A stretch of DNA of 64,000 nt from JAPWJZ01 sp041287865 (GCA_041287865.1 JBGGMV010000028.1:164222-228221), one strand, 5' to 3'; positions 23,979-32,242 are shown, numbered from the stretch's first letter. The notes: generated by a model not told the origin, from the letters alone. Made by a program: numbers and translations.

Positions 23979-24377
23979 TTACCCCGCCACGCGCACCTGC
24001 GCCACGCGCTGCTCGATACGGCCGCCGGTGGGGGAGGTGTAGACGTGTTCGTATTCGAGCCATTTCACCGGCACTTCGGTGACGTTTTCTTTATCGCGGA
24101 TCCAGGTGCCGATGCGTTCGACGCGGTTTTCGGCGTAGGGTTTTTTCGCGGTGACGCGGTTGAAGCTGGGCTCGGCCGATTTGATCAGTTTTTCGATCTG
24201 GTTGGCGACTTCGGTGGGGATGCGGGCGTTCTTGTTGAACTCCTTCATGATCTTGCCGACCTGGCGGTCGATGGCGACGATTTTCGCCACGTCGTCTTTC
24301 GGGCCGTCAAGAATGGCGCGGTTTTTTTCGGCTGTCAGCTGGTTGCTGTCGCCCGTGATAAATGAAAAGAGACCCAT
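23979..24377 (-). CDS. Hypothetical helical protein within the phage module
   Basis: About 132 residues starting MGLFSFITGDSNQLTAEKNR, with GGAG correctly placed upstream of ATG 24377. It is charged and mostly helical, then has a beta-rich end (HVYTSPTGGRIEQRVAQVRV). It is encoded against the direction of the phage genes, so it is likely cargo rather than a structural protein. Family not recognised. Confidence 0.5.
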   Translation of the reverse strand: MGLFSFITGDSNQLTAEKNRAILDGPKDDVAKIVAIDRQVGKIMKEFNKNARIPTEVANQIEKLIKSAEPSFNRVTAKKPYAENRVERIGTWIRDKENVTEVPVKWLEYEHVYTSPTGGRIEQRVAQVRVAG

Positions 24378-24517
24378 GGTTCGCTCCGTGATCGTCTTGA
24401 AATAACTGCACATACCATAATCGCTGCTGCCTTTATGTCAACCCCTGCCGGAAGGGAGGGGCAAGGGGCTGATTTAACTGACTTTGATATTTTCCATAGC
24501 ATGAAACGGGGGATGGG

Positions 24518-25051
24518 ATGCTTGAAACCAAAATTCGAGACTCGGGGACAGAGCTGAAATTCGTGGCCGAGACCGGCTGCTTTGAAGGCTATGCCGCGCT
24601 GTTTGCCACAGCCGATGCAGTGAACGACATGATTCTACCCGGCGCCTTCGCGGCTTCGCTGCAGGTGCTGGAGCGCGAGAAGCGCGTGCCGCCGATGTTG
24701 TGGCAGCACGACGCGAAGGAGCCGATAGGGGCTTGGCGCATCATTCGCGAAGACCGTCACGGATTGTTCGTGAAGGGCGAATTGTTTTTAGAAGACATTC
24801 CCCGCGCGCGTGAAGCCTATCGCCTCTTGAAAGAGAAAGTGGTGACGGGGCTGTCGATCGGCTACCGCGCGATTTCGTCGCGTCGCGACGAGAAGACGGG
24901 GCTGCGGCAACTTTCATCGATTGAATTGATAGAAATTTCGCTGGTGACGTTTCCGGCGAACAGCGGGGCGCGCGTCAGCCGCGTCAAGTCGTCGGGGGAT
25001 GACCTCGCCGCCGTGAGAGAGCTGACGTCACTGATCCGTAACTTAACCTGA
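24518..25051 (+). CDS. HK97-family prohead protease (S78)
   Basis: A 177-residue protein with the expected features GCFEGYAALFATADAVNDMI (N-terminal domain), PPMLWQHDAKEPIGAW containing the catalytic His, and VVTGLSIGYRAI containing the nucleophilic Ser in GLSIG. It cleaves the scaffolding part of the capsid protein during head maturation. It lies directly before the major capsid gene, as usual. It appears intact. Confidence 0.9.
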   Translation: MLETKIRDSGTELKFVAETGCFEGYAALFATADAVNDMILPGAFAASLQVLEREKRVPPMLWQHDAKEPIGAWRIIREDRHGLFVKGELFLEDIPRAREAYRLLKEKVVTGLSIGYRAISSRRDEKTGLRQLSSIELIEISLVTFPANSGARVSRVKSSGDDLAAVRELTSLIRNLT

Positions 25052-25063
25052 AAGGAAATATTC

Positions 25064-26349
25064 ATGACAGAAGATATCCGCACGGCCGTGTATGATTTGG
25101 GCCGCGCCTTCGAACAGTTCAAGGAGGCCAACGACCAACGCATCAAGGAAATGGAGCGTAAAGGGACGGCCGACCCCCTGACCGAAATGAAGGTGAACCG
25201 CCTGAACGCCGAAATTTCCCGCGCGATTGACGCCGCCGATACGGCGAAGAAGCGCGTCGACCTGCTGGAAACCGCGCTCAGCCGCTCCGCAACGCCCAAG
25301 GCCGACGACTGGGCCGAGGCCGAGACGTTCCAGCTGGAACGCAAGCATATCATGGGGAATAACTTCTCCATCGAGGCTTACCGCCAGTACAAGAGCGCGT
25401 TCCACTCCTACATCCGCAAGAATAATGCGGGCAGTAGCGTGGATGAAGTCAAAGCGCTTTCCGCAGGCTCTGATCCCGATGGCGGTTACGCCGTGACGCC
25501 CGATATGTCGGGCCGCGTGGCGGCGCTGGTGCGCGAAACCTCGCCGATGCGAAAAGTCGCCAACGTGATCACCATCGGCACCGATGCGCTCGAGGGCATC
25601 AATGACCTGAACGAAGCGACATCGGGCTGGGTGGGTGAAACGGAAGCGCGTTCGGAAACCACCGCGCCGAAGATCGGCGAATACCGCATTCCGGTGCATG
25701 AGCAATATGCGGAGCCGCGCGCAACGCAAAAGCTGCTGGACGATGCGCTGTTCAATGTCGAGGAATGGCTGGCCGGCAAGATCGCCGAGCGCCTGAGCCG
25801 CATGGAGAATGACGCCTTTGTGAACGGCAATGGTGTTCGCAAGCCGCGCGGATTCCTGACCTATGCGGCGGGCACGCCGTCGGCATCCACCTTTAACGTG
25901 ATCGAACAGCTGGTGTCAGGCGGGGCGGGGCCTTTGCGGCGTCCAACCCGGGCGATGCGCTGATCTCGCTGGTCTTCGCGCTGAAATCGACCTACCGCGA
26001 AAATGCCTGCTTCATGATGAAGCGCGCGACGCTGGCGGAGGTGCGAAAGCTGAAGGATGGGGACAACAACTATCTCTGGCAACCGGACTTCCAGATGAAA
26101 CAGGGCGGCACGCTGCTGGGCTTCGATGTGGTGGAGGCGGAGGATATGCCGGCGATTACGGCGAATTCGCTGTCGATCGCTTTCGGCGATTTCAACAAGG
26201 GCTACCAGATTGTCGACAGGCAGGGCATCCGCATCCTGCGAGACAGCTTCACAGCGAAACCCTACGTGAAGTTCTACACCACCAAGCGCGTCGGCGGCGA
26301 TGTGACCAACTTCGAAGCCATCAAGCTGCTGAAATTCGCGGCCTCCTAA
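25064..26349 (+). pseudogene. Major capsid protein (HK97 fold), interrupted by a frameshift
   Basis: Read with one frame change, the gene encodes about 428 residues. These are an N-terminal coiled-coil scaffold region (residues 1-100), then the HK97 fold with SAGSDPDGGYAVTPDMSGRV, WVGETEARSETTAPKIGEYR and a C-terminal part from AFAASNPGDALISLVFALKS to KLLKFAAS. The first frame, from 25064, continues out of register to 25963. The correct continuation starts at GCC 25930. One G is missing in the run GGGGCGGGG (25922-25930). Either the gene is broken, a -1 frameshift is programmed, or the assembly has an error there. Confidence 0.8.
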
Positions 26350-26367
26350 CCAGAAGGAAACATATAC

Positions 26368-26802
26368 ATGCATGACATCGTCAATAACCTCACTATTTCG
26401 CAAGTCCTTGCGCCGCAGGTGATTCAGGCGGCTGCACTGGATAGCGGCAATATCGATATGCAGGGGCATGAGATTCTTGCCGTCGCGGTGCTGGTCGGCA
26501 ATATCGTCGATACGCTGGACGCCGACAACCGCATCGACGTGAAGATCGAACACGCCGACGCGACAGACGCCTATACCGCCTGCACCGATGAAGATGTGCT
26601 CAATTTTACGGGCCTTTCCTCCGGCACGTTCCTCGCCATCGATGCGGCGGGGAAGGAGAGCAAGCGCCACGTCATCGGCTATCGCGGCGGCAAGCGCTAC
26701 GTGAAGGTGACGGCCACGCCCGTGTCCATGAGCACCGGCGGGCCTATCGCCATGGTTGCCATCAAGGGCAACGCGAGCGCGGCACCTGTTACCAATACCT
26801 GA
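26368..26802 (+). CDS. Phage structural protein, probable head decoration-type
   Basis: A 144-residue, beta-rich protein directly after the capsid gene. Strands such as HEILAVAVLVGNIVDTLDAD, RIDVKIEHADATDAYTAC and RYVKVTATPVSM resemble small capsid-associated phage proteins that follow MCP genes. No catalytic motif. It is followed by a strong terminator at 26826. Assignment is by position and fold impression. Confidence 0.5.
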   Translation: MHDIVNNLTISQVLAPQVIQAAALDSGNIDMQGHEILAVAVLVGNIVDTLDADNRIDVKIEHADATDAYTACTDEDVLNFTGLSSGTFLAIDAAGKESKRHVIGYRGGKRYVKVTATPVSMSTGGPIAMVAIKGNASAAPVTNT

Positions 26803-26825
26803 TACTCCCCACGACACACCTTGGC

Positions 26826-26858
26826 GGGCGGGGGTTAAAATCCCCGCCCCTCTTTTTT
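26826..26858 (+). terminator. Rho-independent terminator upstream of the HigBA pair
   Basis: Stem GGGCGGGG (26826-26833) with CCCCGCCC (26842-26849), followed by TCTTTTTT. It closes the capsid transcription unit. Confidence 0.85.
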
Positions 26859-26982
26859 AAAAAACTGTATACCTTTAGGGAACTTTTTGTAACCTATTTG
26901 GTTGACAAACCTGGAGATATGCCGTAAATTCATACTAGGGGAAAATAAAAAGGGGAGTTTAGTATGTTTGTTACGGAGCGTA

Positions 26983-27273
26983 ATGGGAATGATAGTGTCG
27001 TTCAAAAACAAGGGCTTGAGAGAAATTTTTGAGTCAGGAACTACTAACCGCATCGACGCACGTCTTCACGAAAGGATATTGCGTCGCCTATCTGCGATGG
27101 ATGCCGCAGAGCACGTCGAAAATCTAAACGTGCCAGGATACGACCTGCATCCGTTAAGGGGTTTTAAACCCAAAAGATATACAATACATGTTAACGGGCC
27201 GTGGTGCATCACGTTCCAATTTGAGAATGGAAAAGCCACTGCCGTTGACTTCGAGAACTACCACGAAAGATAG
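26983..27273 (+). CDS. higB: HigB-type toxin (RelE superfamily mRNA interferase)
   Basis: About 96 residues beginning MGMIVSFKNKGLREIFESG. It contains LHPLRGFKPKRYTIHVNGPW, CITFQFENGKATAVDFENYH, which are hallmarks of HigB/RelE-like toxins that cleave mRNA at the ribosome. The ATG at 26983 follows GGAG; a second ATG at 26989 gives the conventional MIVSFKNKG start. It is the toxin-first order typical for HigBA. The region is AT-richer than the flanking phage genes. Confidence 0.85.
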   Translation: MGMIVSFKNKGLREIFESGTTNRIDARLHERILRRLSAMDAAEHVENLNVPGYDLHPLRGFKPKRYTIHVNGPWCITFQFENGKATAVDFENYHER

Positions 27274-27296
27274 TTTTCGCTGAAAACGGGAAACAA

Positions 27297-27614
27297 ATGA
27301 GAACAAAGAGAAAAATCTGCCCCACTCACCCAGGTATCCTCCTGCGGGAGGATGTATTGCCAGCGATGGGACTTTCTGTGGCAAAAGCCGCAGATCACCT
27401 TTCTGTGTCTCGCGCCTATCTCTATCGCGTGCTTGAGGGGAGGGTTCCTATGTCCATGGAAATGTGCATCAAGGTCGGCAAGCTGGCAGGTAACGGGCCA
27501 GAGTTATGGGTGAACATGCAGGCTGCCCATGATCTTTGGAAGGCAGAGAATAGCCCATCTCTTCAAAAAGCCGTGAAGAAAGTTCCTAGCTACCGTGAAT
27601 TGACGGTAGCCTGA
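27297..27614 (+). CDS. higA: HigA-type antitoxin (XRE helix-turn-helix)
   Basis: A 105-residue protein. HigA signatures are HPGILLREDVLPAMGLSVAK at the start, an HTH (AADHLSVSRAYLYRVLEGRV) and LAGNGPELWVNMQAAHDLW. It neutralises HigB and represses the operon. It lies 23 bases after higB. A terminator at 27642 closes the cassette. Confidence 0.88.
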   Translation: MRTKRKICPTHPGILLREDVLPAMGLSVAKAADHLSVSRAYLYRVLEGRVPMSMEMCIKVGKLAGNGPELWVNMQAAHDLWKAENSPSLQKAVKKVPSYRELTVA

Positions 27615-27641
27615 GATTCCATACAGTTTCTAGTCCACTCG

Positions 27642-27663
27642 CCCGGCGTTAGCCGGGTTTTTT
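27642..27663 (+). terminator. Rho-independent terminator after HigBA
   Basis: Stem CCCGGC (27642-27647) with GCCGGG (27652-27657), a short loop and six T. With the terminator at 26826 it isolates the toxin-antitoxin pair from the phage genes on both sides. Confidence 0.85.
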
Positions 27664-27685
27664 ATTGCCCAAAAAGGAACACCAC

Positions 27686-28252
27686 ATGCGCCTTCAAGAA
27701 CTGACGCCGCCGTCGGAAGAACCGCTGACGCTTTCCGAGGCGAAACTGCATCTGCGCATCACCCATGACGCGGATGACGACGCTTTGAGCGCACTGATCC
27801 GCGCGGCTAGAGAAATGCGCGCGGGCTGGACGGGCCTTACGCTGGTCACGCGCACCTATGCCTTTACCGCCGACGGCTGGGACGGCAAGCCTGTCGAACT
27901 GCCCCGCCCGCCGCTGGTTTCCGTCGAGGAAATCGCCGTCTACAACGCACTGGGCGAAGAAGAACTTTTCGACGAAGACAATTATTACGCCGAAACGGCG
28001 GGCAGGCCGGGGCGCATTATTCTGAAAGAGAGCGCCAGCCCGCCCATACCCGGCCTTGCCATCGGCGGAATCGAATTCAGGTACATCGCAGGTTTCGGCG
28101 CGGCGGCGGCTGTGCCCGCATCCCTTAAACAGGGTATGCTGCGCCTTGTCGCCCACCTTTACATGAACCGCGGCGACAGCACCGAAATAGCTGTCAGAAA
28201 TTCCGGCGCGATGGTGCTGTTCCAGCCCTACCGCGTGGCGAGGCTGGCATGA
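27686..28252 (+). CDS. Phage head-tail connector (gp6-like)
   Basis: A 188-residue protein starting MRLQELTPPSEEPLTLSEAK, with AAGGA upstream. LHLRITHDADDDALSALIRA and the ending VAHLYMNRGDSTEIAVRNSG are typical of the gp6-like head-tail connector family (helical domain after the conserved "LSEAKxHLRI"). It forms the first ring below the portal. It overlaps the next gene by four bases. Confidence 0.85.
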   Translation: MRLQELTPPSEEPLTLSEAKLHLRITHDADDDALSALIRAAREMRAGWTGLTLVTRTYAFTADGWDGKPVELPRPPLVSVEEIAVYNALGEEELFDEDNYYAETAGRPGRIILKESASPPIPGLAIGGIEFRYIAGFGAAAAVPASLKQGMLRLVAHLYMNRGDSTEIAVRNSGAMVLFQPYRVARLA

Positions 28253-28560
28253 TCGGCAACCTCAACCATCCGCTCACCCTGCAAACGCCGCAACGCATCC
28301 CCGACGGCGGCGGCGGGTTCGAAACCACCTGGCAGGACATAGCCGGGGTTTTCGCGCGCATCGATTCCGTGGAAACGGAAGAAATCCCCGAGCGCGGCGG
28401 GCGGGTGACGCGCCAGCGCTGCCGCCTGACCGTTCATGCCCGCACCGATATCACACCGGGCCTGAGGTTCAGTGACGGATCAAGGGGATATGACGTTTTA
28501 AACATACGCGACCCCGACGGGCGCGGCGTCTATCTGGAAATACTGGCGGAGGTGACGTGA
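28249..28560 (+). CDS. Phage head-tail adaptor (head closure type)
   Basis: A 103-residue protein. NLNHPLTLQTPQRIPDGGGG, WQDIAGVFARIDSV and SRGYDVLNIRDPDGRGVYLE are typical of SPP1 gp16-like head closure/adaptor proteins. The ATG overlaps the stop of the connector gene (ATGA). It appears intact. Confidence 0.85.
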   Translation: MIGNLNHPLTLQTPQRIPDGGGGFETTWQDIAGVFARIDSVETEEIPERGGRVTRQRCRLTVHARTDITPGLRFSDGSRGYDVLNIRDPDGRGVYLEILAEVT

Positions 28561-28588
28561 CGGCCCTGTCTTGCTAGTCTAGTGGGCC

Positions 28589-29071
28589 ATGAAGTACCCA
28601 TTTTTCCTTTTCCTGATCTGGACGATCGCGCTGTTCCACGTGTGGGAACACCGGCGCTTTATCGAAGAATTGCGCCGGCTGCAGCGCGTGCTGGCCGATT
28701 TCAATCCAGTGCGCGAGGCCACGGCGGAAAAGCTGAAGGGCCATGACTGGCGCATCGTGTCGCTGGACGGCACGAAGCTGGGCCTGCGCCGCGCCTTCAT
28801 GGTGAAGGACGCCTTCAGCGCGGCGCGCTATGCGATGCCCGTGCTGTTCGTGGCCCTGAGCCTGCTGGTGCTGGAATCCTGGTCGATGGCCGGCGCCTAT
28901 CTTGCGGGCGTCATCATCAAGTGGTTCGTGACCAAAACCGTGCTGGAGCTGTCGCCCGCCAACCCGCGCTATGACGTGAGGCTGCTGGGCGTGCCGCTGT
29001 TCGGCGAGCCGCTGCCCGACAAAGGGGCAGAGCGCACGCTGCTGGGCATGTTCAAGAAAAAGAAAGACTGA
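28589..29071 (+). CDS. Membrane protein of unknown function, cargo of the phage module
   Basis: A 160-residue protein with one N-terminal hydrophobic helix (MKYPFFLFLIWTIALFHVW) and two central ones (ARYAMPVLFVALSLLVLE and AGAYLAGVIIKWFVTKTV), and a Lys-rich end. It sits between the head-tail adaptor and the tail terminator, where phages do not encode such proteins, and ends one base before the convergent Sel1 gene. Probably a host-derived insertion. Family not recognised. Confidence 0.55.
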   Translation: MKYPFFLFLIWTIALFHVWEHRRFIEELRRLQRVLADFNPVREATAEKLKGHDWRIVSLDGTKLGLRRAFMVKDAFSAARYAMPVLFVALSLLVLESWSMAGAYLAGVIIKWFVTKTVLELSPANPRYDVRLLGVPLFGEPLPDKGAERTLLGMFKKKKD

Positions 29072-29950
29072 TTACGGCGTCTTTACGGGCGGCGTCGCGT
29101 CTTCGGGCGGGCCATCCTGCGCGGGCTTTTCGGTTACCGCATGGCCGCCGGGCGGCGGGCCCTTGGGCTTGTCTGAGGACTTCTTCTTTTTCGGCTCGGC
29201 GGTTTCGACCGGCAGCTTGCCGAGTTCGGGCAGCGGATCGGTGAGCTTCTGCTCGGCCTGTTCCTTCGCGATCATTTCGCGCAGTTCCTCCAGGCGGATG
29301 TCTTCGGGGGTCTTGGTAAAGCTTTCGGGCATTTCGGCCTTCCAGTTCTCCACGTCGCGGTCGGCGGCCACCATTTCGTCGTTGGTGATCAGCTTTTGCG
29401 CCACGATCTGGTCGGCCATGTTGCCGGAGGTGGCGGCCAGTTTCTTGTCGGGCCCGTGCTGCGAGACGATCTTGAGCCATTTATAGGCGCCGGCAGGGTC
29501 GGGCTTGAAATCGAAACGCAGGCCCTTGCTGCCGCCGAAAAGATGCAGCGCATAGATAAAGGCCGCCGGCTGGTTGCCGAGGCGCGCGGCGCGTTCATAC
29601 CAGCCGCGCGACACGGGAATATTGACGTCGAGCCCGCGGCCCTTCTGGTAGAGCACGGCCAGCGCGACCATGGCGTCGGTATTGTTGGCGAGCGCGGCCT
29701 TGTGATAGAGCCCCGCGGCCTCGACCGCGTCTTCTTTCACGCCGTGGCCGTCGAGATACATGTTGCCCAGCAGGACGGCGGCGCGCGCATCGCCGGCTTC
29801 GGCCAGCGGGCGCAGGTTCATGATCGCGGTCATCCAGTCGGCCTTGTCGTAGGCTTTCTTGCCTTCGAGGAAGCCGGCGAAGGCCTGCGTCGACAGCAGC
29901 GCGGCGATACCGACAGTCGCCAGCGCGATGAGAATACGTTTTTTGGACAT
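29072..29950 (-). CDS. Secreted Sel1-repeat protein
   Basis: A 292-residue protein with a signal peptide (MSKKRILIALATVGIAALLS, cleavage near AFA). Sel1 repeats follow: DARAAVLLGNMYLDGHGVKE, AAGLYHKAALANNTDAMVAL, SRGWYERAARLGNQPAAFIY. The C-terminus is charged and Pro/Lys-rich and ends ATPPVKTP. It is encoded against the phage genes. It is the second Sel1 gene within the module and is most likely cargo. Confidence 0.75.
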   Translation of the reverse strand: MSKKRILIALATVGIAALLSTQAFAGFLEGKKAYDKADWMTAIMNLRPLAEAGDARAAVLLGNMYLDGHGVKEDAVEAAGLYHKAALANNTDAMVALAVLYQKGRGLDVNIPVSRGWYERAARLGNQPAAFIYALHLFGGSKGLRFDFKPDPAGAYKWLKIVSQHGPDKKLAATSGNMADQIVAQKLITNDEMVAADRDVENWKAEMPESFTKTPEDIRLEELREMIAKEQAEQKLTDPLPELGKLPVETAEPKKKKSSDKPKGPPPGGHAVTEKPAQDGPPEDATPPVKTP

Positions 29951-30031
29951 TGGAACCCCCGTTAAGCCCGTCACCCTAAAATAGGGCTTTTCGGTGGATT
30001 TTTCAAACCCCCTGAAAGGAAAAGGTTTTTC

Positions 30032-30448
30032 ATGACAGCCGACAGCACCTGGAGCGTCCAGAAAGCCGTCTACGCCCGCCTTTGCGCCCATGCGCCCCTG
30101 ACCGCCCTGCTGGCCCTGGGCGCGGAGGGGGTACACGACCACCTGCCCGAGGATGCACCCCTGCCGCGCATCGTGTTCGGGGAAATGGAGGCGCGGCCCC
30201 TTGGAACACAGGGCGGTAACGGTTATGACATCGCCTTCACGATCCTGACCCAGAGCCGTGCCGAAGGCATGAAGCAGCTGCGCGGCGTGATGGAAGCCGT
30301 AACGGCGGCGCTGCACCGGCAGGATTTCGCGGTGGAGGGCCATACCCTTGTGCTCTGCCAGCTGGAGCGATCGTCGGCGCGGCTGGAGAGCGACGGCATA
30401 ACGCGCACCGGCACGCAAGTTTTCAGACTGATCACCGAACCCGCCTGA
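30032..30448 (+). CDS. Phage tail terminator-type protein (DUF3168)
   Basis: A 138-residue protein with the DUF3168 pattern STWSVQKAVYARLCAHAPLT, ALGAEGVHDHLPEDAPLPRI and GGNGYDIAFTILTQSRAEGM. The family caps the tail tube or joins it to the head (gp8 in RcGTA). It resumes the phage gene order after the two cargo genes. Confidence 0.85.
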   Translation: MTADSTWSVQKAVYARLCAHAPLTALLALGAEGVHDHLPEDAPLPRIVFGEMEARPLGTQGGNGYDIAFTILTQSRAEGMKQLRGVMEAVTAALHRQDFAVEGHTLVLCQLERSSARLESDGITRTGTQVFRLITEPA

Positions 30449-30461
30449 AGGAGAAAAAATC

Positions 30462-30875
30462 ATGACCAGCCAGAAAGGCCGCGACCTGTTGCTGAAAATC
30501 GGCGACGGGGAAGACCCGGAAGTTTTCACCGCCATCGGCGCCGCGCGGGCGACGCAGATGCTGCTGAACAACCAGCCGGCGGAGACCACCAGCATGTCGG
30601 GCAACGGCATGCGCGAATATCTGGGCGAGGCGGGGCTGCAATCGCTGACCGTGAAGCTGGATGGTTTATTCAGGGACGCGGCGGCGGAAGAGATTTTGCG
30701 CGACGTGGCCTTTAGCCGCGCGGCGAAAAACTACGAGCTGCAATTCCCCAACGGTGACAAATACGCCGCGAGTTTCGTCGTGCAGGAATACCAGCGCGGC
30801 GGCACGTTTGACGGGCTGGAGGTTTTTTCGGTCATCCTCGCGCGTTCGGGCGCGGGCGTCTTTACGGCGGGTTAG
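30462..30875 (+). CDS. Phage major tail protein (TP901-1 family)
   Basis: A 137-residue protein with MTSQKGRDLLLKIGDGEDPE, GAARATQMLLNNQPAETTS and SFVVQEYQRGGTFDGLEVFS, typical of TP901-1-type tube subunits. It would polymerise into the tail tube. AAGGAG precedes the ATG. It appears intact. Confidence 0.88.
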   Translation: MTSQKGRDLLLKIGDGEDPEVFTAIGAARATQMLLNNQPAETTSMSGNGMREYLGEAGLQSLTVKLDGLFRDAAAEEILRDVAFSRAAKNYELQFPNGDKYAASFVVQEYQRGGTFDGLEVFSVILARSGAGVFTAG

Positions 30876-30890
30876 CGGGGTTGCGCGCTT

Positions 30891-31057
30891 CCCTCCTCTC
30901 CTTTGGGAGAGGAGGGGGGACCCATGCTCTTGCATGGGGGGCGGTGAGGGTACTATCGGCAGTGTTTGCCGCTTGAAAGTACCCTCACCTTCCCGTCATA
31001 CGCTGCTACGCAGCGCATATAAATGACGGGCCCCTTCCTCTCCCAAAGGAGAGGAAA
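30891..31057. repeat. Mosaic palindromic intergenic element
   Basis: The outer arms CCTCTCCTTTGGGAGAGG and CCTCTCCCAAAGGAGAGG are each palindromic and inverted to one another. Between them lie CCCATG/CATGGG, GGTGAGGGTAC/GTACCCTCACC, and CCCGTCAT...ATGACGGG with an inner GCTGC/GCAGC hairpin. This nested arrangement resembles REP/BIME elements. It separates the major tail gene from the tail chaperone gene. Confidence 0.65.
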
Positions 31058-31092
31058 TTCATGCGCAGACCTCGAAAAAGGGAGACTCAGAC

Positions 31093-31581
31093 ATGGAAAA
31101 ACTTTATTTGCCGCACCCTGATGGCGCGGTGGGGGTCGAGATTACGCTGGCGCTGGTCGAGCAGCTGGAGGAAGGCGGGAGCCTGCTGGAGCTGGCCGAA
31201 AGGCTGGTGGCGAAGGAATTGAAACTGGCCGAGGCTGTGACGCTGCTGAAAAGCGTTTATGCCCATGCGGGCATAACAGCGCCGCCGGATGATTTTATCG
31301 TGGCGCAACAGCCGCATCTGCATCTTGCGCGGCTGCTGACGGCGATTATCGCGCCGCTGTCGGCGCTGGGGGCGATAGACCAGCCAAAAAAAAGCCTGAG
31401 CCTGCGTTCCCTGCGCCGCTTCTACCTTGGCGTGCTGCGCTGGGAGCCGCAGGCTTTGCGCGCCGCGAGACTGACCGACCTTGAAGACGCCTGGAAAGGC
31501 TATGCGCTGCATCACGGCATCGAGACCGAGCCCGTGACCCGCGCCTTCATGGATGAAATGCTGAAAAAATTCGGAGGATAA
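31093..31581 (+). CDS. Tail assembly protein: gp10-like plus chaperone-like fusion
   Basis: A 162-residue protein. The first half (TLALVEQLEEGGSLLELAER, VAKELKLAEAVTLL) resembles GTA gp10/tail chaperone N-domains. The second half (SLRSLRRFYLGVLRWEPQAL, ARLTDLEDAWKGYAL) resembles the small tail assembly chaperone that follows in many phages. A fusion of the two is inferred. It precedes the remnant tape-measure gene by one base, as in intact tails. Confidence 0.6.
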   Translation: MEKLYLPHPDGAVGVEITLALVEQLEEGGSLLELAERLVAKELKLAEAVTLLKSVYAHAGITAPPDDFIVAQQPHLHLARLLTAIIAPLSALGAIDQPKKSLSLRSLRRFYLGVLRWEPQALRAARLTDLEDAWKGYALHHGIETEPVTRAFMDEMLKKFGG

Positions 31582-31582
31582 A

Positions 31583-31888
31583 ATGGACGAGACGGACATG
31601 CTGAATCGCATTATTACGCAGGAATTATCGAAGCTGCTGCGGCAGGAAATGGCGGCGGGCATTGCAGCTGTTTTCGCGGGGCAGCAAAAATCATCCGGGT
31701 TGAGCGTAATTATTAACAACAACGCGGGCGTATCGGTATCGGCCCGCGAGGGCATGGACGGTTTCGACCGCAAGATGCTGGAAATAACCATTGATCAGAT
31801 GGTGGCCAACGCGCTGACGCGCGGGCAGGAAACGACGGGCATTCTGCGGTCTATCTTCAACCTTGTGCCGACACTGTCGGGGAGGTAA
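31583..31888 (+). CDS. Miniature tape-measure protein (C-terminal remnant)
   Basis: A 101-residue protein. Its second half (LSVIINNNAGVSVSAREGMD, KMLEITIDQMVANALTRGQE, ILRSIFNLVPTLSGR) has the look of the extreme C-terminus of long lambda-like tape-measure proteins ("V-x-N-N-A-G-x-V-S" and "I-D-x-M-V-A"). The first half is a short helix with LLRQEMAAGIAAVFAGQQKS. A normal tape measure has 600 or more residues and sets tail length, so this is either an internal deletion or a specialised very short version. It starts one base after the chaperone gene. Confidence 0.6.
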   Translation: MDETDMLNRIITQELSKLLRQEMAAGIAAVFAGQQKSSGLSVIINNNAGVSVSAREGMDGFDRKMLEITIDQMVANALTRGQETTGILRSIFNLVPTLSGR

Positions 31889-31891
31889 CGC

Positions 31892-32242
31892 ATGGCTGCC
31901 TGGCCCGAAACACTGCCGCAATCGCCGCTGATTGACGGATTCCGCGAGACGCCCGCGAATACCGCGCTCCGCACCGAAATGGACACGGGGCCCGCCAAGT
32001 TGCGCCAGCGCACCACGGCCGCAACGGCGACGCTGTCGTTAACCTTTATTATCAGCACGGTACAACTGGCCACGCTCGACAGTTTTTACGCGGATACGCT
32101 GCAGGGCGGCACGCTGTCCTTTGATTTCACGCATCCGGTGACGGGGGAAACAGTTAACTGCCGCTTCCGCCAGCCGCCGGCCCGCGCGGCTTTGGCTGGC
32201 GGATATTTCCGCACCGGCATCGAGCTGGAGGTATTGCCATGA
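31892..32242 (+). CDS. Phage tail protein, tail-tip region
   Basis: A 116-residue protein (MAAWPETLPQSPLIDGFRET, TAATATLSLTFIISTVQLAT, GGTLSFDFTHPVTGETVNCR). The layout of ...FxxTLxxGTLSFDFxHPxTG... is seen in small tail-tip proteins after tape-measure genes. GGGAGG precedes the ATG. It overlaps the next gene by four bases. Confidence 0.65.
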   Translation: MAAWPETLPQSPLIDGFRETPANTALRTEMDTGPAKLRQRTTAATATLSLTFIISTVQLATLDSFYADTLQGGTLSFDFTHPVTGETVNCRFRQPPARAALAGGYFRTGIELEVLP

